Below, in pieces: positions 44,701 through 52,581 of a stretch of 64,000 nt of DNA. The notes under the pieces were generated by a model. It worked only from the letters and a program-made list of their open reading frames with translations. It was not told where the DNA came from and did no database searches. Origin of the DNA: Alphaproteobacteria bacterium (GTDB lineage Bacteria > Pseudomonadota > Alphaproteobacteria > ATCC43930 > CGMCC-115725); NCBI GenBank assembly GCA_028871055.1, contig JAGWON010000003.1, forward strand, positions 62,001 through 126,000. The letters are read 5' to 3'. The position numbers and the translations under genes are program-made. Position 1 is the stretch's first letter; every line of letters starts with the position of its first letter.

Positions 44701-46229
44701 GGCGCGCCGATCGCCATCAGCGCGACGCGCGCTTCGCCGGCCGCGTCGTCGGCAGCGGCAATGCGCTGCCAGGTGATGGCGCCATGATCCTGCGCAAGCT
44801 GGAGCCGCAGCACCGCCGCGTCAGCGTCGGAGGCATCGCCGTGCCGCGCGGCTAGGCGCTGAACGAGAACAGCTTCCGGCGCCTCAAGCCAGAGGCCGAC
44901 AAAGGTCACGCCGACCTCGCGGGCGACGGCGGCAATGGACGTGCGCTCGGATTCGCGTAGGAACGCGGCATCAGCAACGACCGCTTGGCCGGCCCGAAGC
45001 GCCGTCGCGGCTTCGCGGCTCAGCGTCTCGTACACCCGCAGATTGTTCGGCATGTCGTAGGCCGATTGCGGCAGCCGCAGCTCCGGCGCGACGCCATGCA
45101 GGCGCTTGCGAATGACATCGCTGCGCAACACCCGCGCGCCGGGCGCGCGACCGATCCGGGGCGCGATGGCCTGCGCCAGCATTGTCTTGCCGGTGCCGCT
45201 GACACCGCCGATCGCGACCAGCGTCGGCGGCACGGACCGCAACAGATCCGACGCCAAGCGGAAATAGCTGCGGGCGGCATCGGCCGCGCCGTCGGCGGCC
45301 GTTACGTGCGCACGAATGGCGGCGCGCATCGTGAGATGCATCGGCATCAGGCCGAGACCGCCGCTGTCGTTGCTAGCGTCGAGATAGCGGTTGAAGACCA
45401 GGGTTGCGAGCTCGCCGTAGCCGCGATGGGCCAAGTCCATGAGCAGGAAGGCCAAGTCATAGAGAACATCGATCGAGGCGATCGCGTCACTGAATTCGAT
45501 CGGATCGAAAAGCGTCGGCCGGCCATCGAGGAGACAGATATTACGCAGGTGAAGATCGCCATGACAGCGGCGCACCTTGCCTTCGCGATTGCGGCGTTCG
45601 ATCGTGGCACGCTGCACCGCGAATTCGGCTGCGAGTCGCGCCGCGACCTCCGTCACCTCGGCGGTATCGAAGATCGCCGCCCGCCGCAGGTTGTCGACGA
45701 TATCGACGATCACGGCATGAACCGCGTCGGGCGTGCCCCAGCGCGGCGCCGGCTCGGCCACGGCGTGGAACACCGCGACCGTGTCGGCCAGATCGCGCAT
45801 CAGTCCGGGCGTCAGGCGACCTGCGGCCGCCAGGCGATCGAACAGCGCCGCATCGTCGAAGCGGCGCATTTCCACCAGCCAATCGACGGCGTTGCCGCGG
45901 CCGTCGAGCGCGAGCGTGCCGTCGGCCGCGCGGGTCACGGCGTGAATGGCATGGTAGAGGACCGGCGCCATCGCACGTCCGAGCCGGAGCTCTGCCTCGC
46001 AGTTCTTGCGCCGCGATTCGACGGTCGAGAAATCGAGATAGGAAAATGCCACCGCGCGTTTCAGCTTGAACGCCCGGTCGCCGACTAGGAAGACGATCGA
46101 AATATGGGTCTCGCGCCGTTCGACCGCCGCGCCCGGTGCGCCATAAGCCGCGCCGCGGCTGAGGAATGCAACGGTTTCGGCTTGGGCGCCCGGCGACATG
46201 GCAAGCATGTTACGCCGCGACAGGCGCAT
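44697..46229 (-). CDS. APH-like kinase fused to AAA ATP-binding domain
   Basis: A 510-aa protein with two parts. Residues about 30-330 are an aminoglycoside-phosphotransferase/kinase-like domain with the catalytic loop CHGDLHLRNICLLDGRPTLF and then DPIEF. Residues about 340-510 are a P-loop kinase domain with AIGGVSGTGKTMLAQAIAPR and a later VVADAAFLRESER. Proteins of this design are conserved in proteobacteria near low-oxygen genes, with unknown substrate; resistance to aminoglycosides should not be assumed. The start could be 46229 or a downstream ATG at 46199. It follows a 92-aa gene by three bases. Confidence 0.87.
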   Translation of the reverse strand: MRLSRRNMLAMSPGAQAETVAFLSRGAAYGAPGAAVERRETHISIVFLVGDRAFKLKRAVAFSYLDFSTVESRRKNCEAELRLGRAMAPVLYHAIHAVTRAADGTLALDGRGNAVDWLVEMRRFDDAALFDRLAAAGRLTPGLMRDLADTVAVFHAVAEPAPRWGTPDAVHAVIVDIVDNLRRAAIFDTAEVTEVAARLAAEFAVQRATIERRNREGKVRRCHGDLHLRNICLLDGRPTLFDPIEFSDAIASIDVLYDLAFLLMDLAHRGYGELATLVFNRYLDASNDSGGLGLMPMHLTMRAAIRAHVTAADGAADAARSYFRLASDLLRSVPPTLVAIGGVSGTGKTMLAQAIAPRIGRAPGARVLRSDVIRKRLHGVAPELRLPQSAYDMPNNLRVYETLSREAATALRAGQAVVADAAFLRESERTSIAAVAREVGVTFVGLWLEAPEAVLVQRLAARHGDASDADAAVLRLQLAQDHGAITWQRIAAADDAAGEARVALMAIGAP

Positions 46230-46232
46230 CGC

Positions 46233-46511
46233 TCAGCAGCAATTGAGGGCGGGGTCGCTGCGACAACGGTCGATGAAGTGGCGCAACACCAGCTTGAGCT
46301 TGGCCGAATGCCGGAAATCGCCGCGCGCCTGAGCCGCCAAGATGTCGTCGCGCATGATGTCCTTGATTGCGCGCTGGCCGGTCGCCGTGTGAACCAGGTA
46401 ATTGCCCAGCTCTGTCGCGACCACCTCGGGCAAATGCTCGTGTTCGGCAATCGCGTCGATTTCCTCGCGACTGAGATCGCACAAGCCGAGGCAATCCTCC
46501 AACGTCAGCAC
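46233..46511 (-). CDS. Conserved unknown protein, 92 aa
   Basis: Starts MLTLEDCLGLCDLSREEIDA and contains IAEHEHLPEVVATELGNYLV, then DDILAAQARGDFRHSAKLKL and a C-terminal CRSDPALNCC. Mostly helical, with a central His/Glu-rich IAEHEHLPE and four Cys at the two ends (two near the start, two at the end). I recognise the general pattern from alphaproteobacterial FNR-linked loci but know no function. It sits directly behind the divergent FNR boxes; a start at -41.5 from the box at 46563 leaves a 17-base leader. First gene of an operon with the APH/AAA protein. Confidence 0.75.
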   Translation of the reverse strand: MLTLEDCLGLCDLSREEIDAIAEHEHLPEVVATELGNYLVHTATGQRAIKDIMRDDILAAQARGDFRHSAKLKLVLRHFIDRCRSDPALNCC

Positions 46512-46562
46512 TGTTTACCACCTCCGACGTTCATCATGGTGTCACACCCGGACGACAGGGCC

Positions 46563-46576
46563 TTGACCTAGGTCAA
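46563..46576 (-). promoter_or_regulatory. FNR/FixK-type box, likely serving the minus-strand 92-aa/APH operon
   Basis: TTGACCTAGGTCAA, a perfect palindrome and two bases off TTGAT-N4-ATCAA. Centre 46569.5 minus 41.5 gives a start near 46528, 17 bases before the 92-aa gene's ATG. Confidence 0.72.
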
Positions 46577-46587
46577 ACGAGAGGCAA

Positions 46588-46601
46588 CTGATTTGAATCA
46601 A
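46588..46601 (+). promoter_or_regulatory. FNR/FixK-type box, likely serving the PatZ-like gene
   Basis: CTGATTTGAATCAA; the right half-site is perfect and the left has one change. Centre 46594.5 plus 41.5 gives a start near 46636, 21 bases before the ATG at 46657. The two boxes are 25 bases apart. Confidence 0.65.
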
Positions 46602-46656
46602 GACGCCGGACCGGCAAATGAGGCGAAAATCGCCGCTGTTCAGCGACTATGGCCCT

Positions 46657-49359
46657 ATGAGCGTCCGTAACCTCGAATACCTGTTCAAGCCGCGTTCGAT
46701 CGCCCTGATCGGCGCCAGCGACAAGCCGGGTTCGGTCGGCGGCGTGCTGACCCACAATCTGATGTCGGGCGGATTCAACGGCCCGATCATACCGGTCACG
46801 CCAGCGCATGCCGTCGTCGCCGGGATCGCCGCCTTCCGCGACGTCGACAGCTTACCGCAGGCGCCGGAACTTGCGGTGATCGCGACGCCGCCTCCCACGG
46901 TCCCCGGGCTGATCGCCGCGCTGGGCCGGCGCGGCACCAAAGCCGCTGTGGTCATCACCGCCGGTTTTGGCGAAGGCGGCGACGCGGCGGGTGTCAGCTT
47001 GCGCCAAGCGATGCTCGACGCCGCGAAACCCCATCTTCTCCGCATCGTCGGACCCAATTGCCTCGGTGTCATGGCGCCGGCACACCGGCTCAATGCCACG
47101 TTCGCGCATCTCGACGCGCCGCGCGGCGATCTAGCCTTCGTCGCCCAATCGGGAGCGATCATCACCGCGATGCTCGACTGGGCCGCTGCACGCGGCATCG
47201 GCTTCTCGCACGTGGTGTCGCTCGGCGACATGAGCGACGTCGATTTCGGCGACATGCTCGACTACCTGGCGAGCGATCCCCGAACCCGCGCGATCCTGCT
47301 CTACATCGAAGGCGTCACGGCGCCGCGCAAATTCATGTCGGCGGCGCGCGTGGCGGCACGGACGAAACCGGTGCTCGTCGTCAAGGCCGGGCGCCGTCGC
47401 GAGGGCGCGCGCGCCGCCCGTTCGCATACCGGCGCACTGGCCGGCTCGGACGCGGTTTACGACACCGCATTTCGCCGCGCCGGCATGCTGCGCGTTTACG
47501 AGCTCGACGAGCTGTTCGACGCCGCCGAGACGCTGGCGCTGTGCGATCCCGTCGCCGGCGACCGGCTCGCTATCCTGTCGAACGGTGGCGGCCTTGCCGT
47601 CATGGCGACCGACAGCCTCGTCGAGGCGGGCGGCAGGCTGGCGGAGCTCAAGCCGGAAACGATCGCCGCACTCGACCACGTCCTACCGCACACCTGGTCG
47701 CACGGCAACCCGATCGACATCATCGGTGATGCATCGCCGCAGCGCTACCGCGACGCGATCGCTATTGCGCGGCGCGACACCAATACCGATGCGCTGCTTG
47801 TGCTCAACGCACCGACCGCGCTGGCATCGCCGGCAGAGGCGGCCCGCGCCGTGACCGAAGAAGGCCGCGTCAAGCCGCGCAATCTGCTCACCAGCTGGGT
47901 CGGCGAAAGCACGGCCGACGAGGCCCGCCGGCTGTTTGCCGCCGCCGGCATGCCGACCTATGCGACGCCCAGCGAGGCGGTGCGTGGCTTCATGCATCTC
48001 GTCCGCCATCGACGCAATCAAGAACTCCTGCTTCAAGTTCCGGCGGCGGCGGCCGACGATTTCGCACCGGATCGCGATCCTGTACGCCGCCTCATCGATT
48101 TGGCGCTGACGCAGAAGCGTCTTTGGCTGACCGCGGCGGAAAGCAAGGAGGTCCTCCAGGCTTACAGAATCCCGGTCGTCGTCACCCGAACCGCGAAGAA
48201 CCCGGACGAAGTCGGTGCGATCGTGCGCGCGCTCGGAGCGCCCTGCGCCGTCAAGATCCTGTCGCCCGACATCACCCACAAGAGCGACGTCGGCGGCGTT
48301 GCGCTCGACCTGCGGACGCCCGAGGCCGCCAGCGCCGAGGCGGGACTTATGCTAGCCCGCATCCGCCAGGCGCTGCCGAACGCGCGCATCGAAGGCTTCA
48401 CCGTCGAGCCGATGGTCGTGCGTCGCGATGCTTACGAGCTCATTCTCGGCATGACCGAAGACGCGCAGTTCGGGCCGATTATCCTGTTCGGGCATGGCGG
48501 CACGGCGGCTGAAATCATCGACGACAAGGCGCTGGCGCTGGCGCCGCTCAACCTCGCGTTGGCGCGGGCACTGATGGCACGGACACGCGTCAATCGTCTG
48601 CTGCAGGGCTACCGCAACCAGCCGCCGGCAGCGCTTGACGCCATTGGCATGACATTAGTCAAGCTTTCGCAGCTGGTGGTCGATTTCGCTGAGATTGCCG
48701 AGCTCGATATCAATCCCTTGCTGGCCGATGCCAAAGGTGTGATTGCCATCGACGCCCGCATCCTCGTCAAGCCGGCCAGCGGCGATCCGGCGGCGCGATT
48801 GGCGATCCGGCCCTATCCCAGCAATCTCGTCGAGCGCGTCGCGCTGTCCGACGGCCGCGCCTATCAGCTGCGCCCGATCCGGCCGGAAGATGCGCCGGCG
48901 ATCGTTGCGCTCTTCCGGCATCTCGAGCCCGAGGATGTCCGCATGCGGTTCTTCGCGCCGCTCACCGAGCTGAGCCCCACGTTGCTTGCCCGCCTGACCC
49001 AGCTCGATTACGACCGCGAGATGGCGCTGCTGCTATACGACGTCGCGGCGGAAGGAAGCACGCCGGAGATCGTCGGCGTGGTGCGGATCGCTGCCGATCC
49101 CGACAACGATCAGGCCGAGTTCGCCGTCGTCGTGCGCTCGGACCGCAAAGGCCACGGCATCGGATATTTCCTGATGACGCGAATCATCGCCTATGCACGG
49201 GGCCGCGGCATCCGTTCGCTACGCGGCGACGTGCTGCGCGAGAACCGACTCATGCTGGAGCTGTGCCGCGATCTCGGTTTTGCCCTATGCCCCTTGCCTG
49301 AAGACGCCGAGATCGTTCGCGTGACACTCGACCTGGCGGCGGTCTCGGCTCACGTCTAA
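46657..49359 (+). CDS. PatZ-like fusion: acyl-CoA ligase (ADP-forming) domains plus GNAT acetyltransferase
   Basis: A 900-aa cytoplasmic protein. A CoA-binding domain (1-130: LFKPRSIALIGASDKPGSVG) and ligase-CoA domains lead to an ATP-grasp domain (about 480-690: LTAAESKEVLQAYRIPVVVT, ILSPDITHKSDVGGVALDL) and a GNAT domain (about 735-890: YQLRPIRPEDAPAIVALFRH, SDRKGHGIGYFLMTRIIAYA). Pat/PatZ proteins acetylate lysines, for example on acetyl-CoA synthetase. His257 in ARSHTGALAG is at the position phosphorylated in ADP-forming acetyl-CoA synthetases, so ligase activity is also possible. I chose 46657 because the start then matches E. coli PatZ and lies after the predicted FNR-driven start; an ATG at 46618 is less likely. 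Confidence 0.9.
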   Translation: MSVRNLEYLFKPRSIALIGASDKPGSVGGVLTHNLMSGGFNGPIIPVTPAHAVVAGIAAFRDVDSLPQAPELAVIATPPPTVPGLIAALGRRGTKAAVVITAGFGEGGDAAGVSLRQAMLDAAKPHLLRIVGPNCLGVMAPAHRLNATFAHLDAPRGDLAFVAQSGAIITAMLDWAAARGIGFSHVVSLGDMSDVDFGDMLDYLASDPRTRAILLYIEGVTAPRKFMSAARVAARTKPVLVVKAGRRREGARAARSHTGALAGSDAVYDTAFRRAGMLRVYELDELFDAAETLALCDPVAGDRLAILSNGGGLAVMATDSLVEAGGRLAELKPETIAALDHVLPHTWSHGNPIDIIGDASPQRYRDAIAIARRDTNTDALLVLNAPTALASPAEAARAVTEEGRVKPRNLLTSWVGESTADEARRLFAAAGMPTYATPSEAVRGFMHLVRHRRNQELLLQVPAAAADDFAPDRDPVRRLIDLALTQKRLWLTAAESKEVLQAYRIPVVVTRTAKNPDEVGAIVRALGAPCAVKILSPDITHKSDVGGVALDLRTPEAASAEAGLMLARIRQALPNARIEGFTVEPMVVRRDAYELILGMTEDAQFGPIILFGHGGTAAEIIDDKALALAPLNLALARALMARTRVNRLLQGYRNQPPAALDAIGMTLVKLSQLVVDFAEIAELDINPLLADAKGVIAIDARILVKPASGDPAARLAIRPYPSNLVERVALSDGRAYQLRPIRPEDAPAIVALFRHLEPEDVRMRFFAPLTELSPTLLARLTQLDYDREMALLLYDVAAEGSTPEIVGVVRIAADPDNDQAEFAVVVRSDRKGHGIGYFLMTRIIAYARGRGIRSLRGDVLRENRLMLELCRDLGFALCPLPEDAEIVRVTLDLAAVSAHV

Positions 49360-50492
49360 CGCGCCGTGTCGCGTAATTTGGTCTCGCGCTCGAGCAATGC
49401 GCGCTTGCGTGCGATGCCCCAGCGATAGCCTCCGAGTCCACCGTCCTGGCGCACCACGCGGTGGCAGGGAATCGCGACGGCAACCGGATTCGCGGCGCAG
49501 GCCTGCGCGACGGCGCGGACGGCATGCGGGCGACCGATGCGTCTGGCGATTTCGGCGTAGCTGGCGGTGTCGCCGGGTGGAATCGCGCGCAGCGCCTGCC
49601 AGACGCGTTGCTGGAAGGCCGTGCCGCGCAGATCGAACGGCAGCTCGGCAGCTGCGCCCGGTGTCTCGACCAACCCGACGACGCGCGCGACCAGCCGCTC
49701 GAACGCGGCGTTGCCACCGACCAACTGCGCCTTCGGAAAGCGGTCCTGCAACTCGCGCACCAGTCGGTCCGGGTCATCGCCCAGCATGATCGCGCAGACG
49801 CCTTTTGCTGTCGCCGCCACCAGAACCGCGCCGAGCGAGCACTGGCCGACTGCGAAACGAATCGCCGCGCCGACGCCACCGGCGCGGAACGCGCGCGGAC
49901 GCATGCCGAGCAGTGTCTCCGACACCGCGTAGAACCGGCCGCTCGATCCGAACCCAGCGCCATAGATCGCCTCGGTGACGCTGCCGGCGCGCGGCAATTC
50001 GGCGTGCAGCCGCCGAGCACGACAGGCGGCAGCATAGCCCCGCGGCGTCAAGCCGATCGTCGCCTTGAAGACGCGATGGAAATGGAACCGGCTCAGTCCC
50101 GCAGCGCGCGCGAGCGCGGCCAAATCGGGCGTTGCTTCCGCCGATTCGATGGTGCGGCAGGCCTTGGCAACGACCGCGGCACGGCGGGCAGCGAGTGGCG
50201 GCGCGTTGGGCCGGCACCGCTTGCAGGGGCGGAAACCGGCAGCCTCGGCAGCCGCCCGGCTGTCGTGAAACGCAATATTCTCGCGCCGGGCCGGGCGCGA
50301 AGCGCAGCTTGGCCGGCAATAAACGCCGGTCGTCCGAACCGAGTAGTAGAAGTGACCATCGGCCGCGGGGTTGCGTCGCCTGACCGCCTCCCAACGCTCG
50401 CTCTCGGTCATGAAGGATGCCGTGTCGTTCAGCGGCCTGATTACTGCCAGGGCCATGATCCGCTCCCTCGATTGCGTCACGGTCTGATCCAT
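49356..50492 (-). CDS. ada: Ada: methylation-responsive regulator and O6-methylguanine-DNA methyltransferase
   Basis: A 378-aa three-part protein. The N-terminal Ada zinc domain has GVYCRPSCASRPARRENIAF and FRPCKRCRPN, the four-Cys site that takes methyl groups from phosphotriesters. An AraC-type helix-turn-helix follows (LARAAGLSRFHFHRVFKATI). The C-terminal methyltransferase has IPCHRVVRQDGGLGGYRWG with the acceptor Cys. It repairs alkylated DNA and, once methylated, activates its own regulon. The ATG at 50492 has GAGGT upstream; the open frame continues to 50582 without support. The tail overlaps the PatZ-like gene's stop. Confidence 0.95.
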   Translation of the reverse strand: MDQTVTQSRERIMALAVIRPLNDTASFMTESERWEAVRRRNPAADGHFYYSVRTTGVYCRPSCASRPARRENIAFHDSRAAAEAAGFRPCKRCRPNAPPLAARRAAVVAKACRTIESAEATPDLAALARAAGLSRFHFHRVFKATIGLTPRGYAAACRARRLHAELPRAGSVTEAIYGAGFGSSGRFYAVSETLLGMRPRAFRAGGVGAAIRFAVGQCSLGAVLVAATAKGVCAIMLGDDPDRLVRELQDRFPKAQLVGGNAAFERLVARVVGLVETPGAAAELPFDLRGTAFQQRVWQALRAIPPGDTASYAEIARRIGRPHAVRAVAQACAANPVAVAIPCHRVVRQDGGLGGYRWGIARKRALLERETKLRDTAR

Positions 50493-50557
50493 GGCGCAAC
50501 CTCTATATGGCACCGCGGACGACGGGCGACACTCCGGCGCTTGCTTTCGAATTGGGT

Positions 50558-51118
50558 CTAGACTTTCAAGCGCTTGACCCACGCCGCCAGCGCCACCATC
50601 AGATCCTGGATGAATTTGAGCGACGCCTCGTCGGTGAGCCGCCCTTGCGCGTCGAACTTGTTCTGCGCCTGCGGAATCATCACTTCGGGCCGATTGAGCG
50701 GAATCATGTCGAGGAACACGCAGCTCTGACGCAGATGGTATTGCGCCCGCCCGGTGCCGAACATGCCCATGCTCGCGCCCATCATGGCAACCGGCTTGCC
50801 GGCAAAGGGCTGGTCGGGTGGCCGTGACGCCCAGTCGATCGCATTCTTGAGCACGCCCGGAACCGAGTAGTTGTATTCCGGCGTGACGAAGAGCAGGCCG
50901 TCGGCCGCCTTGATGCGGCGGCGCAGATCCTCGACCACCGACGGATAACCCTGCTGCCGAACATCCTCGTTGTAGGGCGGAATCTCGGCGAGCCGGTCGT
51001 ATTGGTCGAGCGTCATGCCCGGAGGCAGGTTTTCCGCGGCAATCTTGAGCGCCATGCGGTTGTAAGAGCCCTTGCGCAGACTCCCGCAGATCGCGAAGAC
51101 CTTGATCGTGTCAGCCAT
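50558..51118 (-). CDS. NADPH-dependent FMN reductase family protein, intact
   Basis: A 186-aa flavodoxin-fold reductase. It starts MADTIKVFAICGSLRKGSYN (FMN phosphate loop GSLRKGS), has IPPYNEDV and LLFVTPEYNYSVPGVLKNAI then DWAS, and ends RLTDEASLKFIQDLMVALAA WVKRLKV, a complete tail. Relatives reduce quinones, azo dyes or chromate. GGAGGAA precedes the ATG. It is the intact relative that shows where the copy at 26008-26570 is frameshifted. It lies upstream of ada on the same strand. Confidence 0.92.
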   Translation of the reverse strand: MADTIKVFAICGSLRKGSYNRMALKIAAENLPPGMTLDQYDRLAEIPPYNEDVRQQGYPSVVEDLRRRIKAADGLLFVTPEYNYSVPGVLKNAIDWASRPPDQPFAGKPVAMMGASMGMFGTGRAQYHLRQSCVFLDMIPLNRPEVMIPQAQNKFDAQGRLTDEASLKFIQDLMVALAAWVKRLKV

Positions 51119-51244
51119 GGTTCCTCCATTGCGTGCAGCGCGCACAGGAAGCACGTCGCCGGAATCGGATCAAGCCCGCCGCCGCGGCGCCGGTTCCCTC
51201 CTAACGTCAGCCGCGCGCCGACGCGGTCAGTTGTTACTGAGCGG

Positions 51245-52249
51245 TCAAAGGCCGAACGAGAAGCGGAAACCGGCGAAGCTGTCCTGTCCCTGTTGGCCAT
51301 AGAACTCCTTGGTCCGGGTTAACAGCCCGATATCGAGGCAAATGGCGTTTTTCCAGAACAGCGCGATTCCCGTCGTCAGATCGCCGACCAGCGGCTTCTT
51401 GTCGACATGCGCGCTCGAGGCAAAGGTGCTGCCGTCGAGAAAGATGTTGCGCGCGACGGCGCGGCCCTCGACGCCGGCAAAGATGTACCAACCGAGCGGT
51501 GCGGTCATGCGGGCGTCGTCGAACCAGTCGGTGCCCGATGGCGCCGGGCGAATGCGTGCGATGCCGTAGTCGGCGCCCAGGTCCTGGCCGATTCGCACGA
51601 CTCCACCGGCCGCACCGTAGGTGAGCACGTTGCCCGCAGTCACGCCCGCCTCGGGCACGATGTCGACGCTGACACCGCCGAGATCGGCGAACGTCACGCG
51701 CCATCGCCTTTCATACGAAAGGGCAAGCCCGGGTTCGTTTCTCAATTGGCCATGCCATCCTTCGCCGCCGGGTATGCCGACGACGAATTGGTGCCAATCG
51801 TTCTGCACTTGGCGGCCGAGCGCCGCCGGACCGATCACGCCAAGCAGCAACTCGAAGTCGGTGAGTCTGTTGCCGCCATCCTCCTGCAGCAGCGAGCCGC
51901 CGGTATAGAGCCAGCCGGCATAGGGGCGGTCATGCGGATCGGGCGGATTGAGTTGGAGGTTGATAGGTGTGAAGATGCTCTGGCCGAGAAAAATCCAGTC
52001 GAAGCGGCGCTCGCTCCTGGCGGCGTCGGGGAACAGCACCGGCACGACGTCGAACGCGCGATAACGCCAGTCGTCGGGCGGCAGGGGATCGGAAAGATAG
52101 GCGCCGCGAATGCCCTGGGTGTAGTGCTTGTCGCTGGTGAAGAAGAGCGAATCGTTCTCTTCGAGAATCGAAAGCTGACCGGCGCGGGCCGCCGAGGCAC
52201 ACACGCACATTCCGACCAGGAACACCGCAGTACGGATTTGCATTGCCAT
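51245..52249 (-). CDS. lpxR: Lipid A 3'-O-deacylase LpxR family protein
   Basis: A 334-aa outer-membrane beta-barrel (DUF2219). A signal peptide (MQIRTAVFLVGMCVCASAAR then AG) precedes the conserved LSILEENDSLFFTSDKHYTQ, GIRGAYLSD, DRPYAGWLYTGGSLL and NDWHQFVVG, holding the Asn/Asp/His residues that bind Ca and act in LpxR. It ends FAGFRFSFGL, with the C-terminal Phe/aromatic of barrels. It would trim acyl chains from lipid A. The start could be 52249 or 52243, with no clear ribosome site; a remnant of an efflux gene ends just three bases before it, so it may be translated by coupling to that remnant. Confidence 0.88.
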   Translation of the reverse strand: MAMQIRTAVFLVGMCVCASAARAGQLSILEENDSLFFTSDKHYTQGIRGAYLSDPLPPDDWRYRAFDVVPVLFPDAARSERRFDWIFLGQSIFTPINLQLNPPDPHDRPYAGWLYTGGSLLQEDGGNRLTDFELLLGVIGPAALGRQVQNDWHQFVVGIPGGEGWHGQLRNEPGLALSYERRWRVTFADLGGVSVDIVPEAGVTAGNVLTYGAAGGVVRIGQDLGADYGIARIRPAPSGTDWFDDARMTAPLGWYIFAGVEGRAVARNIFLDGSTFASSAHVDKKPLVGDLTTGIALFWKNAICLDIGLLTRTKEFYGQQGQDSFAGFRFSFGL

Positions 52250-52252
52250 ATA

Positions 52253-52487
52253 TTAATGCACGGCAGCCCGATTCGGCTCCCGACCGGCCCGCGTCAGATC
52301 GGGGCGCTCCCACCGGCCTCCGCCCATGGCGAGGAACAACGTCGCGGTATCCAGGTAGCGTTCGGCCGCCGCCTCGGCATAGCCGAGCCGGGCGCGCTGG
52401 TAAAGTCGCGAGGCATCGAGCACCTGCAGCAGCGCCACATCACCGGCCTGATAGGCGCGCCGCGTGAGCCCGAGTGACCGGCGGCGG
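52253..52487 (-). pseudogene. C-terminal remnant of an RND outer-membrane efflux protein (TolC/NodT type)
   Basis: The frame ending at 52253 reads SLGLTRRAYQAGDVALLQVL, DASRLYQRARLGYAEAAAER and YLDTATLFLAMGGGRWERPD, which is the conserved last helical repeat of OprM/NodT-type efflux lipoproteins. Nothing recognisable lies before about 52487, where normally another 380 residues would be. The gene is therefore a 3' fragment left by a rearrangement. The stop is three bases before the lpxR ATG. Confidence 0.7.
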
Positions 52488-52581
52488 TGGGATATCTGCC
52501 GCGTCGGCGGCGGTGTCGTTCGATGGTCTCATTGCAATGGCGCAGCACCCACCGCGCCTGCATCGTTGCCGTGCAATCGGC

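Noticed and set aside
44697-46229. Aminoglycoside resistance gene
   Set aside because: The kinase-like domain is shared with many non-resistance proteins, and the fusion to a P-loop kinase in a stress operon argues for another substrate.
52488-52581. Small gene or rest of the efflux protein between the MHYT kinase and the remnant
   Set aside because: No conserved pattern in any frame; appears to be rearrangement junction sequence.
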